Assembly (NCBI RefSeq): GCF_024198215.1
Contig: NZ_JAKCFA010000001.1
Coordinates: 372,001-436,000 of the forward strand
From: Myxococcus qinghaiensis
GTDB lineage: Bacteria; Myxococcota; Myxococcia; Myxococcales; Myxococcaceae
Length of the DNA stretch: 64,000 nt
Direction of reading: 5' to 3'
The notes beneath the pieces are model-generated. The model worked only from the letters and a program-made list of their open reading frames with translations, was not told the origin of the DNA and did no database searches. Position numbers and translations under genes: made by a program. Positions 46,134-57,230 of this stretch are shown here, in pieces (within the stretch, counting starts at the first letter, position 1; every line of letters begins with the position of its first letter).

Positions 46134-48107
46134 ATGAATCGTGAGCAGCCCCGGGTGTGGTCGTCGTTGCACCGAGCCGTATGGGTCCTGGCCTGGATGT
46201 ACGCCGGAGTCGCTGGAGCCGTGACGCCGACGAACGTGACGAAGGTCTCCCGAGTGACGGGGGCAACCCCCGCCGGTGAGTTCCTCCCCAATCCCAACCA
46301 GACGCACGTGAATCACGAGGTGTATGGGACGGACCTCGGCATTGTCTGGGACAAGGGCGGGGGAGAGGTCTTCGTCCTCTTCGGCGACACGTTCGGCGCG
46401 GGCTGGTGTGGCAACGGCGGGTGCGGAACCGGCTGGCGCAGCAATGTCCTCGCGCGCTCTTCCGATACGAACCTGGCGGATGGCCTCACCTTCGCGTCGA
46501 TGGTCCAGGATTACGCCCGGCACGCGAAGGAGATTCTCCCCTCCAGGAAGATCAACAACGACGAAATCACCGTCATCCCCACGGCGGGCGTCACGGTGGG
46601 CTCGCGCCACTTCATCCACTACATGTCCATCCACCACTGGGGCGAAGCCGGCCGCTGGTACACGAACCATGCGGGCCTCGCGTACTCGGACGACAACGGC
46701 CAGACGTGGGTGAAGCACCCGAGCGCGCGGTGGACGAACGACGCCTCGTGGACGAACAACTTCCAGATGGCCGCGCTCATCAAGAACGGTGGGTTCGTCT
46801 ACCTGTACGGGACGCCGAACGGGCGCTACGGCAACGTCCACCTCGCGCGCGTGCCCGAGGGCTCGCTCCTGGACATCAACGCCTACCGGTACTGGGACGG
46901 CAACGGCTGGGCCGTGTCCCAGGCCTCGGCGCAACCCGTGGCCATTGGCATCGCCGGAGAGCTGTCTGTCTCGTACAACGCGGCGCTCGGCCGGTTCCTC
47001 ATGACGTACCTGAACGAGCACCGTCAGGCCGCCGTCATGCGGGACGCCCCGACTCCCGTGGGGCCGTGGAGTGGTGAAAAGATTCTCGCCCTCGGCAGTC
47101 AGTTCCCGGGCCTCTACAACGCGTTCATCCACCCGTGGGGCAACACGACAACGAGCCTCTACTTCGTCATGTCGCAGTGGACGCCGTACAACACCTTCCT
47201 GATGCGAGCGACGCTCGTGGCGGACGCGGATGGAGACAACCTCCTCTCCGAGCCCGGCTTCGAGACCCAGTCCGCCACGCCCGTGACAGCGCCCTGGTAC
47301 CCCGTGGGCAACGCAGGCGTGGACCGCAACGTCGGTCAGGCGCGGACCGGACAGGACAACGGCTTCGTGCGCTACGACTCCGGTTGGAATGCGCTGAAGC
47401 AGAGCGTCGTCGTCCAGCCGTACACCGACTACACGCTGCGAGGCTGGGTCCGCACGTCCTCGAACAACACGGCGGGCTTCTTCGGAGCGCGCGGGCCGGG
47501 CAACGGCCCCGTCCTGGGCGAGCGCGCCTTCGCCTCGCTGGCCGCGTACACGGAGCAGGTCGTCACCTTCAACTCCGGCCCCAACGCCATTGTCGAGGTC
47601 TACGGTGGCCTCTGGGCGGATGGAGACACCTGGATTCAACTCGATGACGTGAGCCTCAAGCGCGGCACCAACCTCGTCGCGCACGCGGGCTTCGAGCAGC
47701 AGTCCTCCACGAGCGCGACGTCCCCCTGGTATGCGGACGGCAACGCGGGCATCGACCGGGGAGCGGGCTTCGCGCGGACGGGCGCCAACAACGCCTGGGC
47801 CCGGGGCACGCAGGGCTGGCACGCCATCAAACAGGAAGCCGCAGTGACCCCACACACGCGCTACACGCTGAAGGGCTGGGTGCGCACGTCCGGCGCGCAC
47901 AATGACGGCTACTTCGGCGCGCGCCTGCCCAGAGGCGGCCCCATCCTCGCCGAGGTCCACTACACCCAGCCCCTGTCGAGCTACACGCAGCTCTCGGTGA
48001 GCTTCGACTCCGGAGCGAACCACGCGGTGGAGCTGTTCGCGGGGACGTGGGCCTCCGGCACGGACACCTATATCCAGGTGGACGATGTCACGCTGACCCG
48101 CGACTGA
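46134..48107 (+). CDS. Secreted DUF4185 enzyme with two carbohydrate-binding-like domains
   Basis: 657 residues; GGAG lies 7 nt upstream. Signal peptide about 1-29 (AVWVLAWMYAGVAGA). Residues 45-360 are a DUF4185 domain (YGTDLGIVWDKGGGEVFVLFGDTFG, then WRSNVLARSSDT), a five-bladed-propeller-like fold. Members of this family have been reported as endo-D-arabinanases (GH183); this copy may act on arabinan or another cell-wall glycan. Two similar beta-sandwich domains (about 370-510 and 515-657) share GFEXQS, TPWY, NAG-x-DR, GWVRTS and FGARGP-like blocks. It is predicted to be extracellular and lytic. Confidence 0.82.
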   Translation: MNREQPRVWSSLHRAVWVLAWMYAGVAGAVTPTNVTKVSRVTGATPAGEFLPNPNQTHVNHEVYGTDLGIVWDKGGGEVFVLFGDTFGAGWCGNGGCGTGWRSNVLARSSDTNLADGLTFASMVQDYARHAKEILPSRKINNDEITVIPTAGVTVGSRHFIHYMSIHHWGEAGRWYTNHAGLAYSDDNGQTWVKHPSARWTNDASWTNNFQMAALIKNGGFVYLYGTPNGRYGNVHLARVPEGSLLDINAYRYWDGNGWAVSQASAQPVAIGIAGELSVSYNAALGRFLMTYLNEHRQAAVMRDAPTPVGPWSGEKILALGSQFPGLYNAFIHPWGNTTTSLYFVMSQWTPYNTFLMRATLVADADGDNLLSEPGFETQSATPVTAPWYPVGNAGVDRNVGQARTGQDNGFVRYDSGWNALKQSVVVQPYTDYTLRGWVRTSSNNTAGFFGARGPGNGPVLGERAFASLAAYTEQVVTFNSGPNAIVEVYGGLWADGDTWIQLDDVSLKRGTNLVAHAGFEQQSSTSATSPWYADGNAGIDRGAGFARTGANNAWARGTQGWHAIKQEAAVTPHTRYTLKGWVRTSGAHNDGYFGARLPRGGPILAEVHYTQPLSSYTQLSVSFDSGANHAVELFAGTWASGTDTYIQVDDVTLTRD

Positions 48108-48134
48108 CGCGAGCACGGGAGGCACAAACGGCAA

Positions 48135-48163
48135 GGGCCCCGGAACCATCGGCTCCGGAGCCC
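48135..48163. terminator. Hairpin between the convergent DUF4185 and nrdJ genes
   Basis: Arms 48135-48144 and 48154-48163 pair at 9 of 10 positions (GGGCCCCGGA with TCCGGAGCCC). It lies in the 85-bp gap after both stops, so it may serve both directions. Confidence 0.6.
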
Positions 48164-48192
48164 TCGTCACCACGGTGGTCCGTGTCGGGTGC

Positions 48193-50985
<2,793 letters not shown>

Positions 50986-51026
50986 GTCGCCACCCTCCAG
51001 ATTCACTCTGAGTTGGAATGCAAAAT

Positions 51027-51041
51027 TTAGCGAAACGCTAA
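51027..51041. promoter_or_regulatory. Perfect palindrome TTAGCG-AAA-CGCTAA before nrdJ
   Basis: Six-base arms around AAA, 42 bp upstream of the nrdJ start. It could be an operator or an mRNA leader hairpin. It does not match the NrdR consensus. Confidence 0.4.
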
Positions 51042-51225
51042 GGGCGCGAGATTCCGAAGGTTCCAGGGACGTCACGCGGACAGGCGTGGACGACTCCGGA
51101 GTGGACTCGCGAAGCGTTGCGTGGGGGGCCGGTGGCCCCGACTCCAGATGGGGAGATTGCCTGGCCGCTGGCCGGGCGGCCGGATCAATAGGCGATCACG
51201 CCCGGACGATCAAGAAGCGCACTGA

Positions 51226-51272
51226 CCCCAATAAATAGTGCTGCGCTTTGTCGCACACACTACAGAATGGGT
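51226..51272 (-). promoter_or_regulatory. Tandem NrdR boxes upstream of nrdJ
   Basis: Compared with ACACWATATATWGTGT, the box at 51257-51272 (minus strand ACCCATTCTGTAGTGT) matches 12 of 16 and the box at 51226-51241 (GCACTATTTATTGGGG) also matches 12 of 16. The spacer is 15 bp, so the two sites repeat every 31 bp (three helical turns), the arrangement known for NrdR. They lie about 240 bp upstream of nrdJ. Confidence 0.7.
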
Positions 51273-51590
51273 CTCTGACGGCGAGTCTCGGTGCGGGGGA
51301 AAGCCGTAGCAGCCTGTAGCACGACCGGCCAGGAGGGGCTGAGCCACGGCCGCTCCGGCGCGATGTCAAGAGGGGGCTCTACGTTGGCTGATAACAACTT
51401 GCGAGACATGTAGCGTCACTCCGGCGCAAACGAGCGTGATCACTAGGGGACGTTTGCTGAGAGTCTGTGCATCAGGCCTGTATCCCGACAAGGGCGAAGG
51501 TTCGAAGCGTCATCTGGACGCCTGTTCGGTCCGTTGTCCGGCGGACAGGTGGGGGTCGATTTCGGCGAACCGGCGCGTTAGGAGGCGCTC

Positions 51591-51932
51591 ATGCCCCCTC
51601 CGTTCCAGAGCCACGTCTTCGTCTGTACCAACCGCCGCCCGGATGGAAATCCGAAGGGGTGTTGCGCCTCCAAGGGCGCGGAGGAGGTGCGCGCGGCCTT
51701 CAAGGCGGAGCTGGACAAGCGTGGCGTGAAGGGGCGGATGCGCGCCAACGCGGCCGGGTGCCTCGACACCTGCTCCTTCGGCGTCTCCGTGGTCGTCTAC
51801 CCGGAGGGCACCTGGTACGGCGGAGTGAAGGTGGAGGACGTGCCCGAAATCGTCGAGGAGCACCTGATGCAAGGCCGCCCGGTGGCGCGGCTGGTGATGC
51901 CCTTCGCACGAAAGGAGAAGGCGGAGAGCTGA
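51591..51932 (+). CDS. Thioredoxin-like [2Fe-2S] ferredoxin
   Basis: 113 residues, preceded by AGGAGG with a 6-nt spacer. Cys12, Cys24 (or Cys25), Cys57 and Cys61 occupy the places used by thioredoxin-fold ferredoxins (Shethna-like), with HVFVCTNRRPDGNPKGCC at the N-terminus. This electron carrier's partner is unknown. It is divergent from nrdJ, so it could feed electrons to nucleotide reduction, but that is inference. Confidence 0.85.
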   Translation: MPPPFQSHVFVCTNRRPDGNPKGCCASKGAEEVRAAFKAELDKRGVKGRMRANAAGCLDTCSFGVSVVVYPEGTWYGGVKVEDVPEIVEEHLMQGRPVARLVMPFARKEKAES

Positions 51933-51988
51933 CGACTGTCGGCTCCCCGCCCTCGGGTCAGCTCATGCGGTGAGTGCGGAGGTCCGCT

Positions 51989-53143
51989 TCAGCGCACGAA
52001 CTCCCACGCGTCGCTCCAGTGACTGCCCGTGCCCGGCGCGTAGTACGGCGCCGAGCCCTGGCACCAGCCGGAGTAGGGGAAGGGCTTGCAGCGGTAGATG
52101 CTCCCGTTCGTGCCCTGGACGAGCGTTCCCGCCACGTAGTTGGAGATGCCATTCGGATACGTGTACTGCGCCGGGTCTCCACCGCCGCCGCCCGAGGGCT
52201 TCTCGATGTCCAGCTGGAAGGTGTCGCTCGCCTCGCGCGAGTAGACGCGGTTGCCGGTGGCGCTGTTGACGGGGTTGACGACGCCGGTGGTCTGCAGCAC
52301 GCCCACCTGCACGCGGCTGGAGCTGGCGTTCACCCGCTGGGCCAGCAGGTACATCCACGTGGCCGCGGGCGTGGCCGAGTCGAGCTGGAGCGGGTGCGTC
52401 TCCGCGTCACCCCCGCCGCTGTTGAACAGGCGCAGCGTCACCTTGCTCCGGGCCGGCAGGTCCTCGCGGGCCTGCACCGCGCCCAGCTCCTTCCACGACG
52501 TGGGGGGCGGCGGCGTGTTGCTGAACTTCACGTCGCTGCACGAGTAGAACGCCTCCGGGCTGTCGGCGCGCTGCCAGATGGCATAGATGACGTGCTGCCC
52601 CGTGCGGCCCTGCGGAAAGGGACACGTGAAGCGGTAGCGGTTGTTCGACTGCAGGGCGTTCCCCGTCAGCGTGCAGAAGGGGTTGGCCTCCAAGTCGGAC
52701 CACTTCAGCGGCAGCGCCGGGTTGTAGCCCTCCTTCGTGACGTACAGGTGGAAGTAGGACGTCGCGTGCAGCGCCGTCGCGTGGAAGACGAACTCGAAGC
52801 GGTTGCTGGAGTCGGGGGTGATGAGCGTCGCGGGCCAGTCCGTGCGCGCCAGGTCCAGGCCCTTGTGGCTCTCGTTGGCGGCGCTGCACAGCTTGCCGTC
52901 GGCGATGAGCTCACGGTGCCGGCCGTTGGCCGCGCCCTGCCGCACGCCGTTCCAGTCATAGAGCGCCTGCGTGCCTCCGGATTGGACGGCGGCCTTGCAC
53001 GCCGCGGACTTGGGCGACTCGGGACCTTCCTTGAAGCAGCTGTAGACGCGGCTGAGGGGGACCTCCATGGAGCCGTGCGCTGACGCCAGACTGGCGGACA
53101 GCAGGGACAGCACGACGAGTGATGACGCGAGGGGCCTGAACAT
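51989..53143 (-). CDS. AA10 lytic polysaccharide monooxygenase with CBM5/12 domain
   Basis: 384 residues from the ATG at 53143. The signal peptide ends after Ala22, so His23 becomes the N-terminal copper ligand; the second brace ligand is His126 in ATALHATSYF. The chitin-active AA10 pattern HGSMEVPLSRVY and HLYVTKEGYNP is clear. A middle domain (about 215-320) resembles the GbpA module. The C-terminal CBM5/12 (YPNGISNYVAGTLVQGTNG, then WCQG, HWSDAWEFV) binds chitin or cellulose. It cleaves crystalline chitin oxidatively, useful against fungi and arthropod debris. Confidence 0.92.
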   Translation of the reverse strand: MFRPLASSLVVLSLLSASLASAHGSMEVPLSRVYSCFKEGPESPKSAACKAAVQSGGTQALYDWNGVRQGAANGRHRELIADGKLCSAANESHKGLDLARTDWPATLITPDSSNRFEFVFHATALHATSYFHLYVTKEGYNPALPLKWSDLEANPFCTLTGNALQSNNRYRFTCPFPQGRTGQHVIYAIWQRADSPEAFYSCSDVKFSNTPPPPTSWKELGAVQAREDLPARSKVTLRLFNSGGGDAETHPLQLDSATPAATWMYLLAQRVNASSSRVQVGVLQTTGVVNPVNSATGNRVYSREASDTFQLDIEKPSGGGGGDPAQYTYPNGISNYVAGTLVQGTNGSIYRCKPFPYSGWCQGSAPYYAPGTGSHWSDAWEFVR

Positions 53144-53292
53144 TGCGGGTTTCCTCCTGTGCGAAGGGATGGAGGAAAGAAGGCCGGAAATCGGGTCAAC
53201 GCTTTGAAAACGAAAAGCGGCGACGCGGTCCACAGAGGGAACGCGCCGCCGCTTGCTTGCTCGAACTTCGGCTGGAACTGTCGACTGGCCGA

Positions 53293-54003
53293 CTAGCGGC
53301 GGCGACCCATCAGCCGGAGGATGGCGAGGAACAGGTTGATGAAGTCCAGGTAGAGCGTCAGCGCGCCGACGATGCTCACCGTGGCGGCGCTGCTGTAGCC
53401 GGTGTTGGCGTGCATCTCCCGCAGCTTCTGGGTGTCGTACGCCGTCAGGCCGGCGAAGACGAGCACCGACGCGCAGGCGACGACGAAGGACATCATGTCA
53501 CTGCGCATGAAGATGTTGACGACGCTCGCCAGCACCACGCCGATGAGGCCCATGAAGAGGAAGGTGCCCCACGCGCTCAGGTCCTTCTTGGTGATGGTGC
53601 CGTACAGGGCCATGGCCCCGTAGACGCCCGCCGTCAGGAAGAACGCCTGGGCGATGCTGCCCGCCGTGTAGACGAGGAAGAGGATGGCGAACGTCATCCC
53701 CGTGAGCGCCGAGTAGCCGAGGAACATCGCCGCGGCCACCGGGCCCGACAGGCGCGGCGCGAGGAACGACAGCGCGAGCACCGCGCCCACCTGGGCAATC
53801 ATGAAGCCCAGGCGCCAGTCGATGACCGTGCGCAAGAGCGCCTCGTTGCTCAGCGTCAGGAGCGCCATCACGCCCGTGACGAGCAGCCCTCCAAACATCC
53901 ACCCATGCACGCGCGTCATGAACGCGCGCTTCGACTCCTGCACCAGGACGGAGTTGGCCGAGTCGCTCTCGGCCGTCTGCCATCCGGAAGTTTCCCAGGC
54001 CAT
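53293..54003 (-). CDS. Bax inhibitor-1 / YccA family membrane protein
   Basis: 236 residues with seven hydrophobic segments (for example MFGGLLVTGVMALLTL, LGFMIAQVGAVLALSFLAP, VSIVGALTLYLDFINLFLAIL). The terminal block ALTLYLDFINLFLAILRL is the BI-1 family signature. The bacterial relative YccA modulates FtsH-mediated membrane proteolysis, and BsYetJ acts as a pH-sensitive calcium leak, so a role in membrane quality control or ion leak is possible. It stands alone as a minus-strand gene. Confidence 0.9.
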   Translation of the reverse strand: MAWETSGWQTAESDSANSVLVQESKRAFMTRVHGWMFGGLLVTGVMALLTLSNEALLRTVIDWRLGFMIAQVGAVLALSFLAPRLSGPVAAAMFLGYSALTGMTFAILFLVYTAGSIAQAFFLTAGVYGAMALYGTITKKDLSAWGTFLFMGLIGVVLASVVNIFMRSDMMSFVVACASVLVFAGLTAYDTQKLREMHANTGYSSAATVSIVGALTLYLDFINLFLAILRLMGRRR

Positions 54004-54099
54004 GAACCGTATCCTTTCGCGCCGGAGCTTCAGCCCGGCGGCGTCACTGCTTATAGCGTCTTCGTCCGGGGCGTGCCCGGACCCCCACGGAACCTTCCC

Positions 54100-55572
54100 T
54101 TAAATCGCCTTCCACGCGAGCAAAAGCTTCGAGGCGACTTCGGTGGTGATGAGGGGCAGCACGCCGCCGCCGCCCACGATATTCACGATTTCCGCCATGG
54201 AGCCCCGGCACACGCCTCCCCAGGCAGGCTGCTTCGCCAGCCCCACCGAGGCGTATGCCGAGTAGTCGACGAAGAAGGACGTGGGGAGCACCGTCCCGTT
54301 CGGCTCGCAGAGCAGGTGGTCCTCGGGAGGCGAGTCGACAATCTGCTGCACCACGAAGCCCCCGCCCGTCGTGTCCGACGCCGCGCGAGCACACAGCTCC
54401 GGCCAGGCGAGCAGCTCGCCATACGCGGCCGTCACCCGCTCCGAGTAGGGCACCGTGCCCTCCGAGCGACCGAGGAACACCGCCTTGCCGCCGTAGTCCC
54501 AGGCCCGCTTGAGCACGAAGCGGGCGGGCGTCCGAGCGACTTCGGCGACCAGGTCGTCCAGTCGCCCGCCATCAGGGCCGGTGGCGGGGCCCGGGCGGAA
54601 GACCCGCGTCCAGGGCACGGAGGTCCGCACCGCCTCCAGCTCGTCGTCGGTGAGGCCGGCGGCCTGGGCGAGCGCGGGCTCCGCGAGCGCCTGCGAGAGC
54701 CGGGCGAACGTCGACTTCGCCTCCACCTGCGACGCGGGCGGGTTGAGGAACACGGCCTTCTTGCCGGGCACGGTGGAGAGGAAGTCCTCCACCCAAGGAG
54801 ACGGCGACTGCTCCAGCCGGCGCACGAAGAGGTGGCGATAGACGAGGTCGTACTTCTTGCCGCGCACCTCGAAGGCGTCGTCGCCGGAGACCTCGTCCGG
54901 GTGCACCACGTCCGCGTCGGCGCCCATCTCGCGGAAGCGCTCGCACAGCCAGCGCAGCTCGGAGATCTGCGCGTCGTTGCGGCGGCACAAGAGCGCCACC
55001 GTGTCCGGGAACCTGCCGGGCCGCTCGGCGGCATAGCCATCCAGGAGCGCGCGGTACAGCGCCAGCGCGTTGCTGCCGTTGAGGGCCAGGAGCGAGGCCA
55101 GCGCCTTCTCCGGATAGCGGAAGTGCCGCGCCACCACCTCGATGAACGAGCGGGCCGCGATGTCCGAGTAGCCCTGCATGGCCGGAATGGTCGCGTTGAC
55201 CTCCAGCGCCCAGGGCTTGCCGCCCGACACGAAGTAGTCGACGCGCGTCGTGGCGAGCCGCTCGGACTGTCGCCAGGTGCGCTCCGCGAGCGTGCGCTCC
55301 AGCGGGGACAGGGCGCCCAGGAGTTCCTGCGCGTCGGGCCCGTCGAGCGTGGCGCGCGCCATCTTCACCGTGGCGGAGGACAGGCGCGCGGACAGCTCCG
55401 CGCGGCGGCGGATCTCCGCGGCATCCAGGATGACGGGCGTGGCGGTGATGGGGATGGGACGGGTGGTGCCATCCAACTGCGTCACCGCCAACCCCCGCTT
55501 GTAGGCGAGCTGTGACAGCTCGGGCGCGAAGTGGCGTGCCTGGTGTCGCAGCACGTCGATGAGCTCTTGCAC
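54100..55572 (-). CDS. ATP-grasp-like ligase of unknown substrate
   Basis: 490 residues, cytosolic. The N-terminal half carries a strand-rich region (DYFVSGGKPWALEVNATIPA, with the acidic metal ligand E and N) that fits the C-terminal part of an ATP-grasp fold. The C-terminal half has RFVLKRAWDYGGKAVFLG, a typical nucleotide-binding lysine loop. The order suggests a circularly permuted ATP-grasp, as in glutathionylspermidine-synthase-like proteins. Such enzymes join a carboxylate to an amine using ATP. No peptide substrate or partner gene is adjacent. Confidence 0.6.
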   Translation of the reverse strand: MQELIDVLRHQARHFAPELSQLAYKRGLAVTQLDGTTRPIPITATPVILDAAEIRRRAELSARLSSATVKMARATLDGPDAQELLGALSPLERTLAERTWRQSERLATTRVDYFVSGGKPWALEVNATIPAMQGYSDIAARSFIEVVARHFRYPEKALASLLALNGSNALALYRALLDGYAAERPGRFPDTVALLCRRNDAQISELRWLCERFREMGADADVVHPDEVSGDDAFEVRGKKYDLVYRHLFVRRLEQSPSPWVEDFLSTVPGKKAVFLNPPASQVEAKSTFARLSQALAEPALAQAAGLTDDELEAVRTSVPWTRVFRPGPATGPDGGRLDDLVAEVARTPARFVLKRAWDYGGKAVFLGRSEGTVPYSERVTAAYGELLAWPELCARAASDTTGGGFVVQQIVDSPPEDHLLCEPNGTVLPTSFFVDYSAYASVGLAKQPAWGGVCRGSMAEIVNIVGGGGVLPLITTEVASKLLLAWKAI

Positions 55573-55916
55573 GGGTCTTTCTGTCCCTCGGCTTGCCCGG
55601 GACTCGCCCGGGAGCCGGTGAACCTATTCCCGGCGGCCCCCACCGTCCATCGGCGCGAGCCCCTACGTCTCCGCCCGAGGGCACGTCCCCGCGAGGTTCC
55701 TGGCGGCCCGGGCGTCATCCAGCACCTGCCGTGTGTGTGTGCCCGCATGGGGTGCGTCGTGCCGCCCGGCGGCGTGCGCTCGCCTGGCCCGCCCATGGCC
55801 TGACATCGGCGTACCGCTCGGCGCGCGGATGGGATGTGTGTCATTCCATGTGACTTGCACGCGCGCTCCGTCTGGCTTACAACCGCATTGCGTTTACCGC
55901 TGGAAATCCCTCCCCC
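55573..55916. other. 344-bp intergenic region before the Cys/His-rich small gene
   Basis: No gene is seen. It contains the palindrome at 55881-55895 near the start of the downstream gene and several GC-rich stretches. Confidence 0.4.
55881..55895. promoter_or_regulatory. Imperfect palindrome AACCGCA-T-TGCGTTT before the Cys/His-rich gene
   Basis: Six of seven base pairs match around the central T, 21 bp upstream of the GTG start. The position suits an operator. No match to a known Zur or Fur box is claimed. Confidence 0.3.
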
Positions 55917-56351
55917 GTGAGCCGCTCCCTCCGCCCAACGCCTTCGTGTCTCGCCCGGTCGCGCCTGCTGGCGCTGCCGCTTGTGGCCGTGTGTGCGCTG
56001 GCGTACATGGGGAACGTGCTTCACTTCGCCCTGGTCCAGCACGCGACGTGCTTGGAGCACGGGGAGGTGGTCCACGTGGAGGAGGGCGGCTCGCACCTGG
56101 CCCCTGTCGTGGAGGAGTCCTTCGACGACGTGCGGCTCGCGTCCCGTGAGGATGCGCCCGCGGGTCATGGCGCCGAGGCGCACTGTCTTCACATGTTGAT
56201 CCGCCGCGAGGCCCCGCCTCCGGTGGAGGGCACGTCTGTCCTTGCGCGCGTGCCCACGCGTTCCGCGCCGGCGCTGGCGGTGTTCCGCTTCCAAGCGGAG
56301 CCTGTTGCCCGGTTGCACCTGGCCCCCAAGGCCTCTCCGCCTCGCGCCTGA
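55917..56351 (+). CDS. Small Cys/His-containing membrane or secreted protein
   Basis: 144 residues from a GTG at 55917. One hydrophobic segment (LLALPLVAVCALAYMGNVL, about 18-36) is followed by HFALVQHATCLEHGEVVHVEE and HCLHML. The Cys/His density suggests metal or heme contact, resembling the small proteins that sit beside metal-uptake genes, but the family is not recognised. The next gene on this strand is the His-tailed lipoprotein. A hairpin (56382-56399) follows the stop. Confidence 0.5.
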   Translation: MSRSLRPTPSCLARSRLLALPLVAVCALAYMGNVLHFALVQHATCLEHGEVVHVEEGGSHLAPVVEESFDDVRLASREDAPAGHGAEAHCLHMLIRREAPPPVEGTSVLARVPTRSAPALAVFRFQAEPVARLHLAPKASPPRA

Positions 56352-56381
56352 GCCACCACCCAGGGTACGCGTCCGTCGCTT

Positions 56382-56399
56382 ACGGCACAGTCATGCCGT
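56382..56399. terminator. Short hairpin ACGGCA-N6-TGCCGT
   Basis: Perfect 6-bp arms 31 bp after the stop of the Cys/His-rich gene. No T-tract. It could end that transcript. Confidence 0.3.
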
Positions 56400-56650
56400 G
56401 AGAAGGCCGCGGTCCGTGGCGTCTGACTGACGTCCGGTTCCGGAAAAGGGAGCCGTGCGTCAGCCACCGCGCGACGCGCCGCCGGATGGCTCGTTTCCCC
56501 TGCGTGCACGCTCTCGCCCCCCGTGTCGCGCACGTTCCGCGCGATTCCCACCCCGCCTCCGGTGTCCGTGCTGGCTCCGCCTTCCCTGGCGGGGTCCGTG
56601 GCGGCGTTGGTGGCTGGGGACCTGATGTCCATCCACGTGGAGCTACACAC

Positions 56651-57145
56651 ATGAACAAGAAGCTTCTGGCCGCCCTCCTGATGTCCACCGCGCTCCTGTC
56701 CGCCGCCTGTGGCGATGATGACGAGGCGCCCGAGGAGAATGTCGACGTCGAGGGGTGCGAGCACCTGCGCGAGGGCCCGGCCGTCGCCGTCCTCGCGACC
56801 CTCACGGGCACGCCTCCGACGGTGGCCAACAACCACCGCCGCTACGACATCACGCTGGTGGACGGAACGGGCGGCCGCTCTGGCTCCGTGTCGTTCGCCG
56901 CGTCGGAGGCCACGGACTACGTCTTCTTCACCAGCGCGGACGTCCCCGTGTCCATCACCGATGGCAGCGGCGCGGCGGTGGAGATCGAGGAGAGCACCAA
57001 GAGCTCCGAGACGTGCAGCGAAATCAAGGGACGGCACATCGTCCCGCTGACGGTCGGCACGCACACCATCACCTTCGGTCCCACGTCGGCGGCGTCCGTC
57101 AACCTCGTCATCGAGGAGGCGTCGCACGAGGGCCACGAGCACTAG
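56651..57145 (+). CDS. Lipoprotein with histidine-rich C-terminal tail
   Basis: 164 residues from the ATG at 56651 (GGAG 8 nt upstream). Lipobox LSAAC places the lipid at Cys20, followed by DDDE, which in some bacteria favours inner-membrane retention. Residues 40-155 are a small beta-sandwich (HRRYDITLVDG, VSFAASEATDYVFFTS, THTITFGPTSAASVNLVIEE). The last residues, SHEGHEH, look like a metal-binding tail, as in zinc- or copper-uptake lipoproteins. A 9-residue acidic stretch after the lipobox is also visible. Partner genes for metal transport lie a few kb downstream. Confidence 0.65.
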   Translation: MNKKLLAALLMSTALLSAACGDDDEAPEENVDVEGCEHLREGPAVAVLATLTGTPPTVANNHRRYDITLVDGTGGRSGSVSFAASEATDYVFFTSADVPVSITDGSGAAVEIEESTKSSETCSEIKGRHIVPLTVGTHTITFGPTSAASVNLVIEEASHEGHEH

Positions 57146-57189
57146 CCGCGAGCCCGGGGCGCGTGGCCCCGGTGCTTCACCCCGCATCC

Positions 57190-57213
57190 GGGGCCGGCCC
57201 TGGCGCCGGCCCC
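57190..57213. terminator. GC-rich hairpin between the lipoprotein and the next gene
   Basis: GGGGCCGG-CCCTGGCG-CCGGCCCC, an 8-bp stem 45 bp after the stop. No T-tract. It may separate the two transcripts. Confidence 0.4.
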
Positions 57214-57230
57214 TCCTGGAGACGAAGACC

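Larger units (their letters stand above)
50986..51590. other. 605-bp leader between nrdJ and the ferredoxin gene
   Basis: No gene is seen. It is less GC-rich than the surroundings and contains the two NrdR-like boxes, a 15-bp palindrome near nrdJ and a TTGACA on the minus strand at 51364-51369 without a matching -10. It probably serves both divergent genes. Confidence 0.55.

Noticed and set aside
51125..51150. A minus-strand AGTCGGGGCC-ACCGGCC stretch resembling the cobalamin-riboswitch B12 box
   Set aside because: It needs one inserted base and none of the upstream riboswitch helices or the GCCACTG element is visible. The NrdR-like boxes are better supported.
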